Positions 1 through 8,822 of a DNA stretch of 64,000 bases are shown here, piece by piece. Within the stretch, counting starts at the first letter, position 1; the number at the start of each line of letters is the position of its first letter. The DNA lies in contig DAMCAP010000010.1 of the NCBI GenBank assembly GCA_032059445.1, positions 25,116 to 89,115 on the forward strand. Reading direction: 5' to 3'. The translations under genes were made by a program, and so were the position numbers. Origin of the DNA: DAMCAP01 sp032059445 (GTDB lineage Bacteria > Bacillota > Clostridia > Oscillospirales > Ruminococcaceae). A model generated the notes under the pieces. That model was given only the letters and a program-made list of their open reading frames with translations. It ran no database searches and was not told the origin of the DNA.

Positions 1-453
1 CGGTGACTGTATACCCTCTGGTGGGTTATTGATAGAGATCTCAGGTGTGTTGGGCTGCTGGGTAACGTTGGGGCTTGGCACCTGTTCCATAAAATCAAAG
101 AAGCCGTTGTTTCTGCTGACCAGTGTATACACACCATATACCGCAAATAGCACCAAAGCGACCACAACTACAAAGGATACCAAAAACCCAAATACGCTAA
201 GCCCCTTGCTTCTCTTGGTCTTACCTTGCTGCTGCTCTACTGCCTGATAATCTTCGAAGTTCCAGCGGTAGTTATCAGAAGGCTTATTAAAGTCGTTGGG
301 CGGAGTGTAGCTACCGGGGCGGTGACCTGCCCAGCTGTTGCTTTGATCGGAGCTGGTTTTGTCTGCGCCTGCATTATAATCCCAGCCGATCTTATGGCTG
401 CCGTTTTCGTTGTTGTCTGACTGATTGTTTGGATCCTTGAAATCTTCCTGCAT
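1..453 (-). CDS. N-terminal part of a membrane-anchored HtrA-like serine protease (partial)
   Basis: The first 151 residues are visible; the gene runs off the window edge, so the catalytic domain is not seen. The start is the ATG seven bases after AAGGGGG. The first ~80 residues are polar and rich in Asn, Asp, Ser and Gln, with a W-N-F-E-D-Y patch. A basic KTKRSK stretch precedes one membrane helix (about residues 85-112), and a Pro/Asn-rich linker follows. This is the usual N-terminal layout of clostridial HtrA/DegP-type proteases: cytoplasmic tail, one anchor, extracellular protease and PDZ. Position downstream of a response regulator and histidine kinase on the same strand fits an envelope-stress protease. 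The HtrA call is inferred from architecture and context; another single-pass exported protein is possible. Confidence 0.5.
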   Translation of the reverse strand, partial: MQEDFKDPNNQSDNNENGSHKIGWDYNAGADKTSSDQSNSWAGHRPGSYTPPNDFNKPSDNYRWNFEDYQAVEQQQGKTKRSKGLSVFGFLVSFVVVVALVLFAVYGVYTLVSRNNGFFDFMEQVPSPNVTQQPNTPEISINNPPEGIQSP

Positions 454-677
454 ACATGTTCCCCCTTGTACTTTAAAGCCATATGTAACGAAAGAATGCC
501 TGTCATTACAATAGGACAGATATAGTTTATTCTCTGCTAAAGCCACTCGGCTTATACATAGCCCATACGCGCTTTTACAGCGTATCAACTTTCTGTTACA
601 CAGGCTGTTTTATCTATGAAGCTATCATACACAAAGATTTTGAAGCCCAAAAGAACAATTTTAAAATTAATTCGGGA

Positions 678-2141
678 TTATTTTTGTTTCTCTGATTTCC
701 TAAATATTGACGATTGTTGTTTGGTCTGGGCAGAGGGCATTGAGAACATAAATTCCACATATTCCCCTTCTACACTCTTGACCACAATCTCTCCCCCTTG
801 GATGTGAACAAGGGTTTTGACGATATAAAGCCCTAAGCCCACACCGTTTTTATCGATGCTGCGGGATTTATCCGTCTTATAAAAGCGATCAAACAACCGT
901 GGGATTTCTTCCTTTGGAAGCCCCTCACCAGTATTGCGGACAGCCACATGGACCATCTTACCGTCTGTGGTATAATTGATGTCGATGCTGCCGCCGACGT
1001 TGGTAAACTTCACAGCGTTTTCCAGAAGATTATAAGAAATCTGGTGTAAAAGATCGCGATCAGCAAGCACGAAGGTCTTGTCGGCATCCAGCCCGTTTAC
1101 CTGTATCTTTTTCTCGTCGATCTGCCGCTCGAAGGTAAAGATGGTGCGGCACATAATTTCGTTGACATCGACCACCTGGGGCTGTAGCTCCATTTCTCCT
1201 GCTTCGATACGGGCAATACCAAGCATCGAAACCACCAAGCGAGATAGCCTTTTGACCTCGGTAGATACCAGCTTGAGATAATAGTTTCGCTGATCCTCAG
1301 GGATCGTACCGTCGAGCATGCCGTCGATGAAGCCACCGATAGAGGTCATCGGGGTCTTGAGCTCGTGGGATACATTGGCCACAAAGGAGCGCCTTGTAAT
1401 CTCTAGCTCCGATAAGGAAGATGCCATGTTGTTAAAGGCCATTGCCAGCTTGTCGATTTCGTCTTCACCGCCGACTTCTATCTTAGCAGTAAAATCTCCC
1501 TTAGCAAAGCTCTGTGCCGCATCCGCCATCTGCCTTAAGGGGCGCACCATGTTTTCGGTAACAAAGTATACGATCACACAGGTGATCACCAGCACGATGG
1601 CAGCTCCGACTAAAAACATCCTGAGCACTTCGATCAGCATGCCGCTCATACCACTGTCGGGAGCAGCTACAAACATTAGCCCGATCACACTGTCTTCCAG
1701 CGTAACCGGGATGCCCACAATATAATGTGGCTGATCATAGATGCCCGACAGCTTGCCGACACCCTGATAGCCTCCGTTTAATGCTTGCTTGATAATGCCC
1801 GATTCCACCCGATAGGTGGTATGGTTGCAAGGGAAAGGCTCGCTGCACAAAATCGTCTTTCCCGTGTGATCCACCAGAAAGATATCGGCATCAATGGCTT
1901 TTGAGAGGATGGAATACCCTACCGATACCCCCCGCACATCGAGATACTTATAGTAGTTTCTCTGGTAGTTATCTACCGTCAGCTGTGCCGCCTGATAAGC
2001 GTTGCGTGTTAAAAGCTCTAGGTTATCGGAGCGCAGATATTGTGCGGTAAAAAGCAGCAGGATGATTCCCAGCACCAGCGTGCTTACCAGCACAATGCTG
2101 GTGCACATATAAAAATATCGGGAAAACAGCGACTTTTTCAT
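678..2141 (-). CDS. Membrane sensor histidine kinase of a two-component system
   Basis: A 487-residue kinase that would sense an envelope or extracellular signal and phosphorylate the adjacent regulator. Order of parts: N-terminal membrane helix (about residues 13-34), extracytoplasmic sensor of about 140 residues, second helix (about 174-196), HAMP linker, HisKA with the phospho-acceptor in VSHELKTPM (His259), then a HATPase domain with N box (NLLENAVKF), G1 (NTGEGLP) and G2 (GVGLGLYIVK). The gene starts 8 bp after the regulator stop, so the two are co-transcribed. Similar in layout to WalK, ResE or PhoR kinases; the signal cannot be told from sequence. Confidence 0.92.
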   Translation of the reverse strand: MKKSLFSRYFYMCTSIVLVSTLVLGIILLLFTAQYLRSDNLELLTRNAYQAAQLTVDNYQRNYYKYLDVRGVSVGYSILSKAIDADIFLVDHTGKTILCSEPFPCNHTTYRVESGIIKQALNGGYQGVGKLSGIYDQPHYIVGIPVTLEDSVIGLMFVAAPDSGMSGMLIEVLRMFLVGAAIVLVITCVIVYFVTENMVRPLRQMADAAQSFAKGDFTAKIEVGGEDEIDKLAMAFNNMASSLSELEITRRSFVANVSHELKTPMTSIGGFIDGMLDGTIPEDQRNYYLKLVSTEVKRLSRLVVSMLGIARIEAGEMELQPQVVDVNEIMCRTIFTFERQIDEKKIQVNGLDADKTFVLADRDLLHQISYNLLENAVKFTNVGGSIDINYTTDGKMVHVAVRNTGEGLPKEEIPRLFDRFYKTDKSRSIDKNGVGLGLYIVKTLVHIQGGEIVVKSVEGEYVEFMFSMPSAQTKQQSSIFRKSEKQK

Positions 2142-2149
2142 AGGGAGGG

Positions 2150-2845
2150 TTACTCCTTGACTTCAAACTTATAACCGACACCCCATACGGTTTTTAGCGT
2201 CCAATCCTCGCTTACGCCCTCTAGCTTTTCTCTCAAGCGCTTGATATGCACGTCGACAGTACGGGAATCGCCATAATACTCAAAGCCCCATACCTCATCA
2301 AGTAGCTGATCACGGGTATAGACTCTGTTGGGGTTGGAGGCGAGATGGAAGAGAAGCTCCAGCTCCTTAGGAGGGGTATCTACAACCTTACCGTCTACTT
2401 TTAGCTCGTATTTGGTCATGTTGACAATCAGCTTATCGTAGCTCACTTCTTTGACGACATTTTCGCTGGTGACAGCTCCGCCCGAACGGCGCAGTACTGC
2501 CTTGATCCTTGCGATGATTTCTTTTGCGTCAAAAGGCTTGACCACATAATCATCTGCTCCCAGCTCTAGACCAAGCACCTTATCAAAGGTCTCGCCCTTG
2601 GCAGTGACCATAATAATGGGGCAGTTTGATTTTTTGCGGATTTCTCGGCAGACCTGCCAGCCATCAAGACCTGGCATCATAATATCAAGCAGCACCATGT
2701 CAGGGTTTTGTGCGTTAAATTTCACCAGAGCCTCGTTGCCGTCATTGGCTATCGCAACGGTATACTGCTCCTTCTCAAGGTATAGCCTTAAAAGCTCGCA
2801 GATATTTTTATCATCATCCGCTACAAGTATTTTTTCCATTGGCAT
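2150..2845 (-). CDS. OmpR/PhoB-family response regulator
   Basis: A 231-residue DNA-binding regulator, partner of the kinase directly downstream. The receiver domain (about residues 4-118) has the acidic pocket DDD at 10-12, the phospho-acceptor Asp54 in LLDIMMPGLDGW, and Lys in the VKPFDAKE segment. A winged-helix DNA-binding domain (about 135-230) follows with typical GFEYYGDSRTVDVHIKRLR and VWGVGYKF motifs. The ATG at 2845 is chosen because AGGAGGG lies nine bases upstream; the in-frame ATG two codons later is possible. An open frame extends further upstream but has no family similarity. Confidence 0.93.
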   Translation of the reverse strand: MPMEKILVADDDKNICELLRLYLEKEQYTVAIANDGNEALVKFNAQNPDMVLLDIMMPGLDGWQVCREIRKKSNCPIIMVTAKGETFDKVLGLELGADDYVVKPFDAKEIIARIKAVLRRSGGAVTSENVVKEVSYDKLIVNMTKYELKVDGKVVDTPPKELELLFHLASNPNRVYTRDQLLDEVWGFEYYGDSRTVDVHIKRLREKLEGVSEDWTLKTVWGVGYKFEVKE

Positions 2846-3459
2846 ATGTTTGGCCCTCCTGTTTTTTATTAAATCATTTGTTGTAAAGACTATTTTAGAT
2901 GATCCATCTCTGCAAAGCACCTGCAAAAAGCAGCGCAAGTCTTTTTGTAAACTGTAAGACCTAGCCAAAACCTGCAACTATGTACATCGGCTTGCATTTG
3001 TATTTATTATACATCAAAAGCTCCGACAAAAGTGAATAATCTATAAAACTTTAAAGGTAAGTGTTGAAATTTTTACGATTCTATCGGGCAACCTGTTGCA
3101 AGGCTGTGAATTTGATGCTACTATATATAAGTATTTGCAGAGCTATGCGGTGCACTCATATCGCTGGCATGATTTAGCGCCAAAGGCTCCTTGTAAGGGC
3201 AAAACTTACGATGGTTGTTACTAACGAAGCAGTACAATCAGCAAGATTGGTCCATAGGCTAAGAGCAGAGCTGTAAGCATCAAAAACGGGGTGCTCGCAG
3301 AGTGGTGTATCGTAGAGTAAGCATGCCTGCCTTTAGCACATAGTGAGAATACATTATGAATTATACCAATATATTCCCCATGTAAAGCAATTGCTGTATT
3401 TATTATACTATATTTATGCATATTTTCAATGTAAAGATGAGCAAAAACGGAGGATATTT
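2846..3459. other. Divergent intergenic region between the regulator and ychF
   Basis: About 610 bp, AT-rich near both ends, between divergently transcribed genes, so it should hold both promoters. A TATACT box about 50 bp before ychF may be its -10. A 66-codon open frame on the minus strand (3221-3421) ends in a very hydrophobic stretch, but it has no convincing ribosome binding site and overlaps the presumed ychF promoter, so it is not called as a gene. No RNA gene or repeat was recognised. Confidence 0.5.
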
Positions 3460-4554
3460 ATGAAACTTGGCATGGTTGGCCTGCCTAACGTAGGCAAATC
3501 CACATTATTTAATGCAATTACCAATGCAGGGGCGGCATCTGCCAACTACCCCTTTTGCACCATAGAGCCAAACGTGGGTGTGGTAGCGGTACCCGACCCC
3601 CGACTCGAGGTGCTTGCACAGATGTATAACCCCGACCGTATACTGCCCGCCATCATCGAGTTTGTCGATATCGCCGGCTTGGTCCGTGGTGCATCTAAGG
3701 GCGAGGGCCTTGGCAACAAGTTCCTATCTCACATCCGTGAGGTAGATGCGATCGTCCATGTGGTGCGCTGCTTTGATGACAACGAGATCATCCACGTAGA
3801 TGGCTCGGTCAACCCCTTAAGAGATATCGAAACCATTAATTTGGAGCTGATCTTCTCTGACATCGAGATTGTAGAGCGCCGTATCGACCGTGCCAACAAA
3901 GCGGCTAAGAGCGACAAGAAGTATCTTGCCGAGGCAGAGCTTTTAAGCGCACTGCGAGAGCATCTGGCGGAGGGCAAGTCGGCAAGAGGCTTTGCCTGCT
4001 CCAAGGAAGACCGTGAGATCATCGCCGAAATGCCTCTGCTTTCTTATAAGCCGGTTATCTATGCTGCCAACATCAGCGAAGATGATCTAAGCCGTGACAT
4101 CAATGACAATACCCACTTCAAGCTGGTGGAAGATCTAGCGAAGAGCGAGAATTCTCTGGTACTGCCCATCTGTGCTCGCATCGAGGAGGAAATCTCCGGA
4201 CTCGAAGGTGAAGACAAAGTAATGTTCCTTGCCGAGTATGGTCTCGCCCAGTCCGGTCTTGACCGACTGATACAGGCAGGCTACGAGCTATTAGGCTTGA
4301 TCTCCTACCTAACCGCAGGCAAGCAAGAGGTCAGAGCATGGACCATCGAAAAGGGTACCAAGGCACCGCAGGCAGCAGGCAAAATCCACACCGACTTCGA
4401 GCGTGGCTTCATCCGTGCCGAGGTTGTGGCTTATGATGATCTGGTTGCCGCTGGCTCCATGACCGCTGCCAAGGAAAAAGGCCTCGTCCGCTCGGAGGGC
4501 AAGGAATATGTCTTCTGCGATGGTGATGTAGTCCTCTTCCGCTTTAATGTATAG
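3460..4554 (+). CDS. ychF: Redox-regulated ATPase/GTPase YchF
   Basis: A 364-residue cytoplasmic Obg-family NTPase that associates with ribosomes and hydrolyses ATP in preference to GTP. The P-loop GLPNVGKST starts at residue 6, switch II is DIAGLVRGAS, a coiled-coil insert follows, and the C-terminal TGS-like domain contains KGTKAPQAAGKIHTDFERGFIRAEV, here cited by its ends only as a family hallmark. The length matches the family (about 363-366). The start was set at the ATG eight bases after CGGAGG, in front of the canonical MKLGMVGLPNVGKST. A longer in-frame extension upstream lacks similarity. Monocistronic, just ahead of the thiamine operon promoter. Confidence 0.96.
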   Translation: MKLGMVGLPNVGKSTLFNAITNAGAASANYPFCTIEPNVGVVAVPDPRLEVLAQMYNPDRILPAIIEFVDIAGLVRGASKGEGLGNKFLSHIREVDAIVHVVRCFDDNEIIHVDGSVNPLRDIETINLELIFSDIEIVERRIDRANKAAKSDKKYLAEAELLSALREHLAEGKSARGFACSKEDREIIAEMPLLSYKPVIYAANISEDDLSRDINDNTHFKLVEDLAKSENSLVLPICARIEEEISGLEGEDKVMFLAEYGLAQSGLDRLIQAGYELLGLISYLTAGKQEVRAWTIEKGTKAPQAAGKIHTDFERGFIRAEVVAYDDLVAAGSMTAAKEKGLVRSEGKEYVFCDGDVVLFRFNV

Positions 4555-4563
4555 TCAATAGTA

Positions 4564-4592
4564 TTGACAAAACCACCGAATAGAGATACTAT
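4564..4592 (+). promoter_or_regulatory. Sigma-A-type promoter of the thiamine operon
   Basis: TTGACA and TACTAT separated by 17 bp, nine bases after the ychF stop codon and a short distance ahead of the TPP riboswitch. The spacing and the -35 match the consensus; the -10 has two weaker positions. Confidence 0.7.
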
Positions 4593-4608
4593 AAAATTAA
4601 ATCTAATA

Positions 4609-4699
4609 AAACAGGGGAGCTTGTGAAGCAGGCTGAGAGGAAGTACTCCAACTTCGACCCTTAAACCTGATTTGGGTAATGCCAACGTAGGAAGTAAAC
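4609..4699 (+). promoter_or_regulatory. TPP riboswitch (THI element)
   Basis: Contains the hallmark aptamer blocks in order: GGGGAGC near the start, GCTGAGAGG (the CUGAGA pyrimidine-binding loop), ACCTGAT, and GGGTAATGCCAACGTAGGAA, which includes the pyrophosphate-binding loop. It lies between a sigma-A-type promoter and a cytX-thiM-thiE operon, the expected target. When TPP is bound, transcription should stop at the hairpin directly downstream. Confidence 0.97.
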
Positions 4700-4714
4700 A
4701 GTATTTGCTTTTTT

Positions 4715-4749
4715 GCGGGGATACCTTTTCAGGTTTCCCCGCTTTTTTA
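4715..4749 (+). terminator. Intrinsic terminator acting as riboswitch expression platform
   Basis: GCGGGGA pairs with TCCCCGC around a short loop with an inner ACC/GGT pairing, followed by a T-rich tail. It sits between the TPP aptamer and cytX, so it is the likely off-state terminator. Confidence 0.88.
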
Positions 4750-4786
4750 TTTTCCCCTGTTTTAATGAAAAGAGGAGTCATATACT

Positions 4787-5962
4787 ATGCATGAAGTAAA
4801 AACCTCTGTTTTTTCCAACAGTTTGATCTGGTTTGGTGCGGCAGTATCGATTGCCGAAATCCTCACCGGCACCCTGATCGCTCCCCTCGGCTTTGGCAAA
4901 GGGCTGCTTGCCATCCTACTGGGGCACATCATCGGCTGCTCACTCTTTTATCTGGCAGGGCTGATTGGTGCCGATACCCAAAAAAGCGCTATGGAAACGG
5001 TCAAAATCTCCTTTGGGCAGAAGGGCTCAGTGCTTTTTGCTTCCCTCAACATCCTACAGCTGGTAGGCTGGACGGCCGTGATGATCGTCAGTGGATCCTC
5101 CGCTGCTAGAGCAGTGCTGGATCTTGGAGGCGACTGGGTCTGGAGCCTTATGATCGGTGGGCTGATCATCCTATGGGTACTCATTGGGATCAAAAATCTC
5201 AGCCGCATCAATACCATTGCCATGGCTGCGCTGTTTATCCTGACTTTGCTACTAAGCAGCGTGATTTTTAGGGGGCAATCTTCTTTCATCCCTGATCAGA
5301 GCCTTAGCTTCGGTGCCGCGGTAGAGCTATCCGCCGCTATGCCCCTCTCTTGGCTTCCGCTGATCTCCGATTATACCCGATCAGCCGCCAAGCCCAGAGT
5401 AGCCACCGCAGCCAGCGCGGCAGTTTATTTCTTGATCAGCTGCTGGATGTATGTCATCGGCATGGGCGCTGCCATCTTTACCGGCGAGAGTGATATTGCC
5501 AAAATCATGATGGGAGCAGGTCTTGGCATAGCAGCTTTGCTGATTATTGTATTCTCCACAGTAACCACCACCTACCTCGACGTCTACTCCGCAGGGGTCA
5601 GCAGTGAGAGCATCTCACCAAAGCTAAAAGAAAAACCCTTTGCCATAGCGGTATCTATCATCGGCACCCTGCTTGCCATCTTTACCCCCATCACCCAGTA
5701 CGAAAACTTCTTATATCTGATCAGCTCGGTCTTTGCACCGATGATCGCGATCTTGATCTCTGATTATTTCATCCTCAAAAAAGACAGCTCTGCCAAAGCA
5801 GCTGATCTGCAAAATCTCTTGATCTGGGCGGCTGGCTTCGTGATTTACCGCCTGTTTATGCAGATCGAAACTCCTGTGGGCAATACCCTACCCGTCATGG
5901 CTATTACATCACTGATCTGTATCATAACCAATAAACTGCTGAGAGGTACAAAACATGCTTAA
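4787..5962 (+). CDS. cytX: Putative hydroxymethylpyrimidine transporter CytX
   Basis: A 391-residue integral membrane protein of the NCS1 nucleobase-cation symporter family. About twelve hydrophobic helices can be counted, starting with WFGAAVSIAEILTGTLIAPL, a typical first helix of CytX. Under TPP riboswitch control and upstream of thiM-thiE, members of this type are predicted to import the thiamine pyrimidine moiety HMP or its precursor. The start has AGAGGAG seven bases upstream. The next gene overlaps its 3' end by 8 bp, indicating translational coupling. Substrate assignment rests on genomic context known for the family, not on residues seen here. Confidence 0.88.
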   Translation: MHEVKTSVFSNSLIWFGAAVSIAEILTGTLIAPLGFGKGLLAILLGHIIGCSLFYLAGLIGADTQKSAMETVKISFGQKGSVLFASLNILQLVGWTAVMIVSGSSAARAVLDLGGDWVWSLMIGGLIILWVLIGIKNLSRINTIAMAALFILTLLLSSVIFRGQSSFIPDQSLSFGAAVELSAAMPLSWLPLISDYTRSAAKPRVATAASAAVYFLISCWMYVIGMGAAIFTGESDIAKIMMGAGLGIAALLIIVFSTVTTTYLDVYSAGVSSESISPKLKEKPFAIAVSIIGTLLAIFTPITQYENFLYLISSVFAPMIAILISDYFILKKDSSAKAADLQNLLIWAAGFVIYRLFMQIETPVGNTLPVMAITSLICIITNKLLRGTKHA

Positions 5963-6776
5963 AGAACTACTGGACAATGTCCGCCAAAAAAGCCCGCTGG
6001 TACACAACATCACAAACTACGTAACGGTAAACGACTGTGCCAATATCTTACTTGCCTGTGGCGGCTCGCCAATCATGGCAGACGACATAGCAGAGGTGGA
6101 AGAAATCACCTCTATCTGCGGTGGGCTCAACATCAACATCGGCACCCTCAACCAAACCACCATTGCTTCGATGCTAGCAGCAGGTAAAAAAGCAAATGCC
6201 TGTGGGCACCCTGTACTCCTCGACCCTGTAGGCGCAGGTGCCTCCAAGCTTCGCACCAATACAGCCTATAAGCTGCTCGATGAAGTAAACTTCACCGTAA
6301 TCCGTGGCAATATCTCTGAAATCAAAACCCTTGCTTTAGGTCAAGGCAGCACCAAGGGGGTAGATGCGGACCTAGCCGATGCCATCACCCCCGAAACACT
6401 CACCGAAGCTGTAGAGTTTGCCAAGAAATTCTCCCAAAGGACTGGGGCTGTGATCGCCATTACCGGAGCAATCGACATAGTGGCAAACAAAGATCAAGCC
6501 TATGCCATCTACAATGGGCACCCAATGATGAGCAGGATCACAGGTACGGGCTGCATGCTTAGCGCTATGACCACCGCTTATCTGGTGGCAAACCCCACTC
6601 GCCCACTGGAGGCTACTGTAGCTGCCATCTGCGCCATGGGTCTCTGCGGGCAAAATGCCTATGCGCGGCTCGCTTCAAATGAGGGCAACGCAAGCTACCG
6701 AAACTACATCATCGACGAAGTGTATCACCTAAGTGGTGAAGCGCTAGAAAGAGGTGCTAACTATGAAATGCGATAA
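5955..6776 (+). CDS. thiM: Hydroxyethylthiazole kinase
   Basis: A 273-residue cytosolic ribokinase-like enzyme that phosphorylates 4-methyl-5-(2-hydroxyethyl)thiazole, the thiazole salvage step. Typical segments are VHNITNYVTVNDCANILLA at the N-terminus, LLDPVGAGAS in the middle, VIRGNISEI, and the catalytic GTGCMLSAM near residue 195 with Cys as in the family. Overlaps both cytX upstream and thiE downstream, so it sits in the middle of a tightly packed operon. Confidence 0.96.
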   Translation: MLKELLDNVRQKSPLVHNITNYVTVNDCANILLACGGSPIMADDIAEVEEITSICGGLNINIGTLNQTTIASMLAAGKKANACGHPVLLDPVGAGASKLRTNTAYKLLDEVNFTVIRGNISEIKTLALGQGSTKGVDADLADAITPETLTEAVEFAKKFSQRTGAVIAITGAIDIVANKDQAYAIYNGHPMMSRITGTGCMLSAMTTAYLVANPTRPLEATVAAICAMGLCGQNAYARLASNEGNASYRNYIIDEVYHLSGEALERGANYEMR

Positions 6777-7404
6777 AAGTTATATGCTGCTTTATGCAGT
6801 AACTGATCGGGCATGGACTGGGGAAAAAACTCTTTATCAACAGGTAGAGGAAGCCCTAAAGGGGGGCATCACCTGCCTACAGCTTCGTGAAAAGGAGCTG
6901 GACGATCAGGAGTTTCTTACCGAAGCCATCGAGATTAAGAAGCTCTGTCAAAAGTACCACATCCCCTTTATCATCAACGACAATGTAGAGGTTGCAGTCA
7001 AGTGCGGTGCTGATGGCATCCATGTAGGGCAGCAGGATATGGCAGCAGAGAATGTCCGCGCCAAAATCGGCGACGGCATGCTGCTAGGTGTATCGGTACA
7101 GACGGTAGAGCAGGCACTCCTTGCCCAAAGAAACGGTGCAGATTATCTGGGTGTAGGGGCGGTCTTTGCCACCTCTACCAAGGCAGATGCCGATACCGTC
7201 AGCCACGATACCCTCAGAGCGATCTGTGCAGCCGTCAATATCCCTGTAGTTGCCATCGGCGGGATCTATAAACACAACATCCTAGAGCTTAAGGGCAGCG
7301 GTGTAGATGGCGTGGCGCTTGTGTCGGCTATCTTTGCAAGTGATGACATTACAGCCACCTGCCAAGAGCTCAAAGCCCTCTCAAGCCAGATGGTGGCAAG
7401 ATGA
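6763..7404 (+). CDS. thiE: Thiamine phosphate synthase
   Basis: A 213-residue TIM-barrel enzyme joining HMP-PP and thiazole phosphate to thiamine monophosphate. Visible motifs: LQLREKELDDQEF (pyrophosphate and metal site), IINDNVEVAVKCGADGIHVGQQD, GVSVQTVEQA, YLGVGAVFATSTK and VAIGGIYKHN. The ATG at 6763 has GAGGTG six bases upstream; an in-frame GTG three codons earlier lies inside that ribosome binding site and is rejected. The stop overlaps the next start as ATGA. Confidence 0.95.
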   Translation: MKCDKSYMLLYAVTDRAWTGEKTLYQQVEEALKGGITCLQLREKELDDQEFLTEAIEIKKLCQKYHIPFIINDNVEVAVKCGADGIHVGQQDMAAENVRAKIGDGMLLGVSVQTVEQALLAQRNGADYLGVGAVFATSTKADADTVSHDTLRAICAAVNIPVVAIGGIYKHNILELKGSGVDGVALVSAIFASDDITATCQELKALSSQMVAR

Positions 7405-8078
7405 GGATCAAAGGCGCAATCTTCGACCTCGATGGCACCCTGCTTGACTCCATGTTTATCTGGGATCGCATCGGGGAAGAGTATTTAATTAGTCGTGGCA
7501 TCACCCCAAAGGAAAACCTCAAGGAGCGCTTTAAATCCATGAGCCTAGTGCAGGCGGCAGAGCATTACCAGCAGGAATACGGCATCTGCGATTCCATCGA
7601 TGAAATCTGCGACGGGGTCAACCGAATGATCGAGCATCTTTATCGGGATAAAGTCCTCCCCAAAGAGGGCGCTGCCGATTGCTTAAGGCTCTTGCAGGAG
7701 CAAGGCGTCAAGATGTGTGTTGCCACAGCCACCGACCGTTATCTTGCAGAAGCAGCGCTGAGGCGTACGGGGCTTCTCCAGTTCTTTTCAGAGATTTTCA
7801 CCTGTACCGAGGTGGGCTTTGGCAAAGATCAGCCCGCTATCTATCACGCAGCCTGCAATCATTTAGGCACAGCTATCGATGATACAATCATCTTTGAAGA
7901 TGCCCTGTATGCCATTACCACAGCAAAAACTGCTGGGTTTCAAGTAGTAGGAGTCTGTGATCCATCTGAGCAGAAGCATGCCGAAGCCATCCGTAAATTA
8001 TGTGATCTCTATATACAATCTTACCATGAAATGAGGGATTATCTTGATCAAAAAAGTACTGACCATCGCCGGCTCTGA
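7401..8078 (+). CDS. HAD-superfamily phosphatase in the thiamine operon
   Basis: A 225-residue HAD hydrolase of subfamily I with an alpha-helical cap, similar to phosphoglycolate phosphatase and beta-phosphoglucomutase. Motif I is FDLDGTLLDS with nucleophile Asp9 and Asp11, motif II is VATATDR, a Lys lies in GFGKDQP, and motif IV is IIFEDALYAI. Overlap with thiE (ATGA) and a 35-bp overlap with thiD put it firmly in the operon. I infer a role in thiamine salvage, perhaps dephosphorylating thiamine monophosphate or an HMP phosphate, but the substrate is not shown by the sequence. Confidence 0.85.
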   Translation: MRIKGAIFDLDGTLLDSMFIWDRIGEEYLISRGITPKENLKERFKSMSLVQAAEHYQQEYGICDSIDEICDGVNRMIEHLYRDKVLPKEGAADCLRLLQEQGVKMCVATATDRYLAEAALRRTGLLQFFSEIFTCTEVGFGKDQPAIYHAACNHLGTAIDDTIIFEDALYAITTAKTAGFQVVGVCDPSEQKHAEAIRKLCDLYIQSYHEMRDYLDQKSTDHRRL

Positions 8079-8822
8079 TTGTAGCGGTGGTGCGGGGATA
8101 CAAGCCGATATCAAAACCATCACAGCCCACAAGATGTATGCCATGAGTGCCATCACTGCGCTGACCGCGCAAAACACCACCGGAGTCTACGGCATTTTTG
8201 AAGCCGACCCCGACTTTGTTGCCCAGCAGCTTGATTGCATCTTTACGGATATTATGCCCGATGCAGTCAAAATCGGCATGGTATCGAGCAGCAAGATTAT
8301 CGATGTCATCGCAGCAAAGCTTAATCAATACCAAGCACAAAACATCGTGGTGGACCCTGTCATGGTCTCCACCAGTGGAAGCAAGCTGCTCTCGGAGGAT
8401 GCAAAGGAAGCGCTGATCACCTGTTTCCTCTAGCAAGGGTCATTACCCCCAATATCCCTGAGGCAGAGGTACTTTGCGGCTTTGCCATCAAGGATGAGGC
8501 TGCCATGATCGATGCCGCTCGACAGATCGCTAAGCACCTCTCAGGTGCAGTACTGGTCAAGGGTGGGCATCTTGTCAACGATGCGATTGACCTGCTCTGC
8601 GAAAATGATCGGATCCATCGCTACAGCGCAGAGCGTATTAAAAATCCCAATACCCACGGTACAGGTTGTACTCTTTCGTCTGCCATTGCCTGCAATCTTG
8701 CCGCAGGCCTTTCACTGGATCAAAGCATCAAGCAGGCAAAGGCTTATCTGACTGGAGCGCTGGCTTCTCTGCTTGACCTAGGGAAGGGTGCTGGCCCTCT
8801 CAACCATGTATATCTGCTGTAA
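8044..8822 (+). pseudogene. thiD: Hydroxymethylpyrimidine(-phosphate) kinase, frameshifted
   Basis: The 5' part encodes a ThiD N-terminal half (VLTIAGSDCSGGAGIQADIK, DPVMVSTSGSKLL) and stops at a TAG near 8433. The 3' part continues in another frame from about 8421 with LFPLARVITPNIPEAEVL and the catalytic GTGCTLSSA. The ends match a normal ThiD once one base, or four, is restored near 8415-8421. ThiD converts HMP to HMP-PP, so this break would stop pyrimidine salvage unless another copy exists. The likely start is TTG at 8044 with GAGGG six bases upstream. The site is not a homopolymer, so a real mutation is as likely as a sequencing error. Confidence 0.85.

Noticed and set aside
3221..3421. 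Minus-strand frame with a hydrophobic C-terminus upstream of ychF
   Set aside because: No ribosome binding site, overlaps the presumed ychF promoter, and no family likeness; probably chance.
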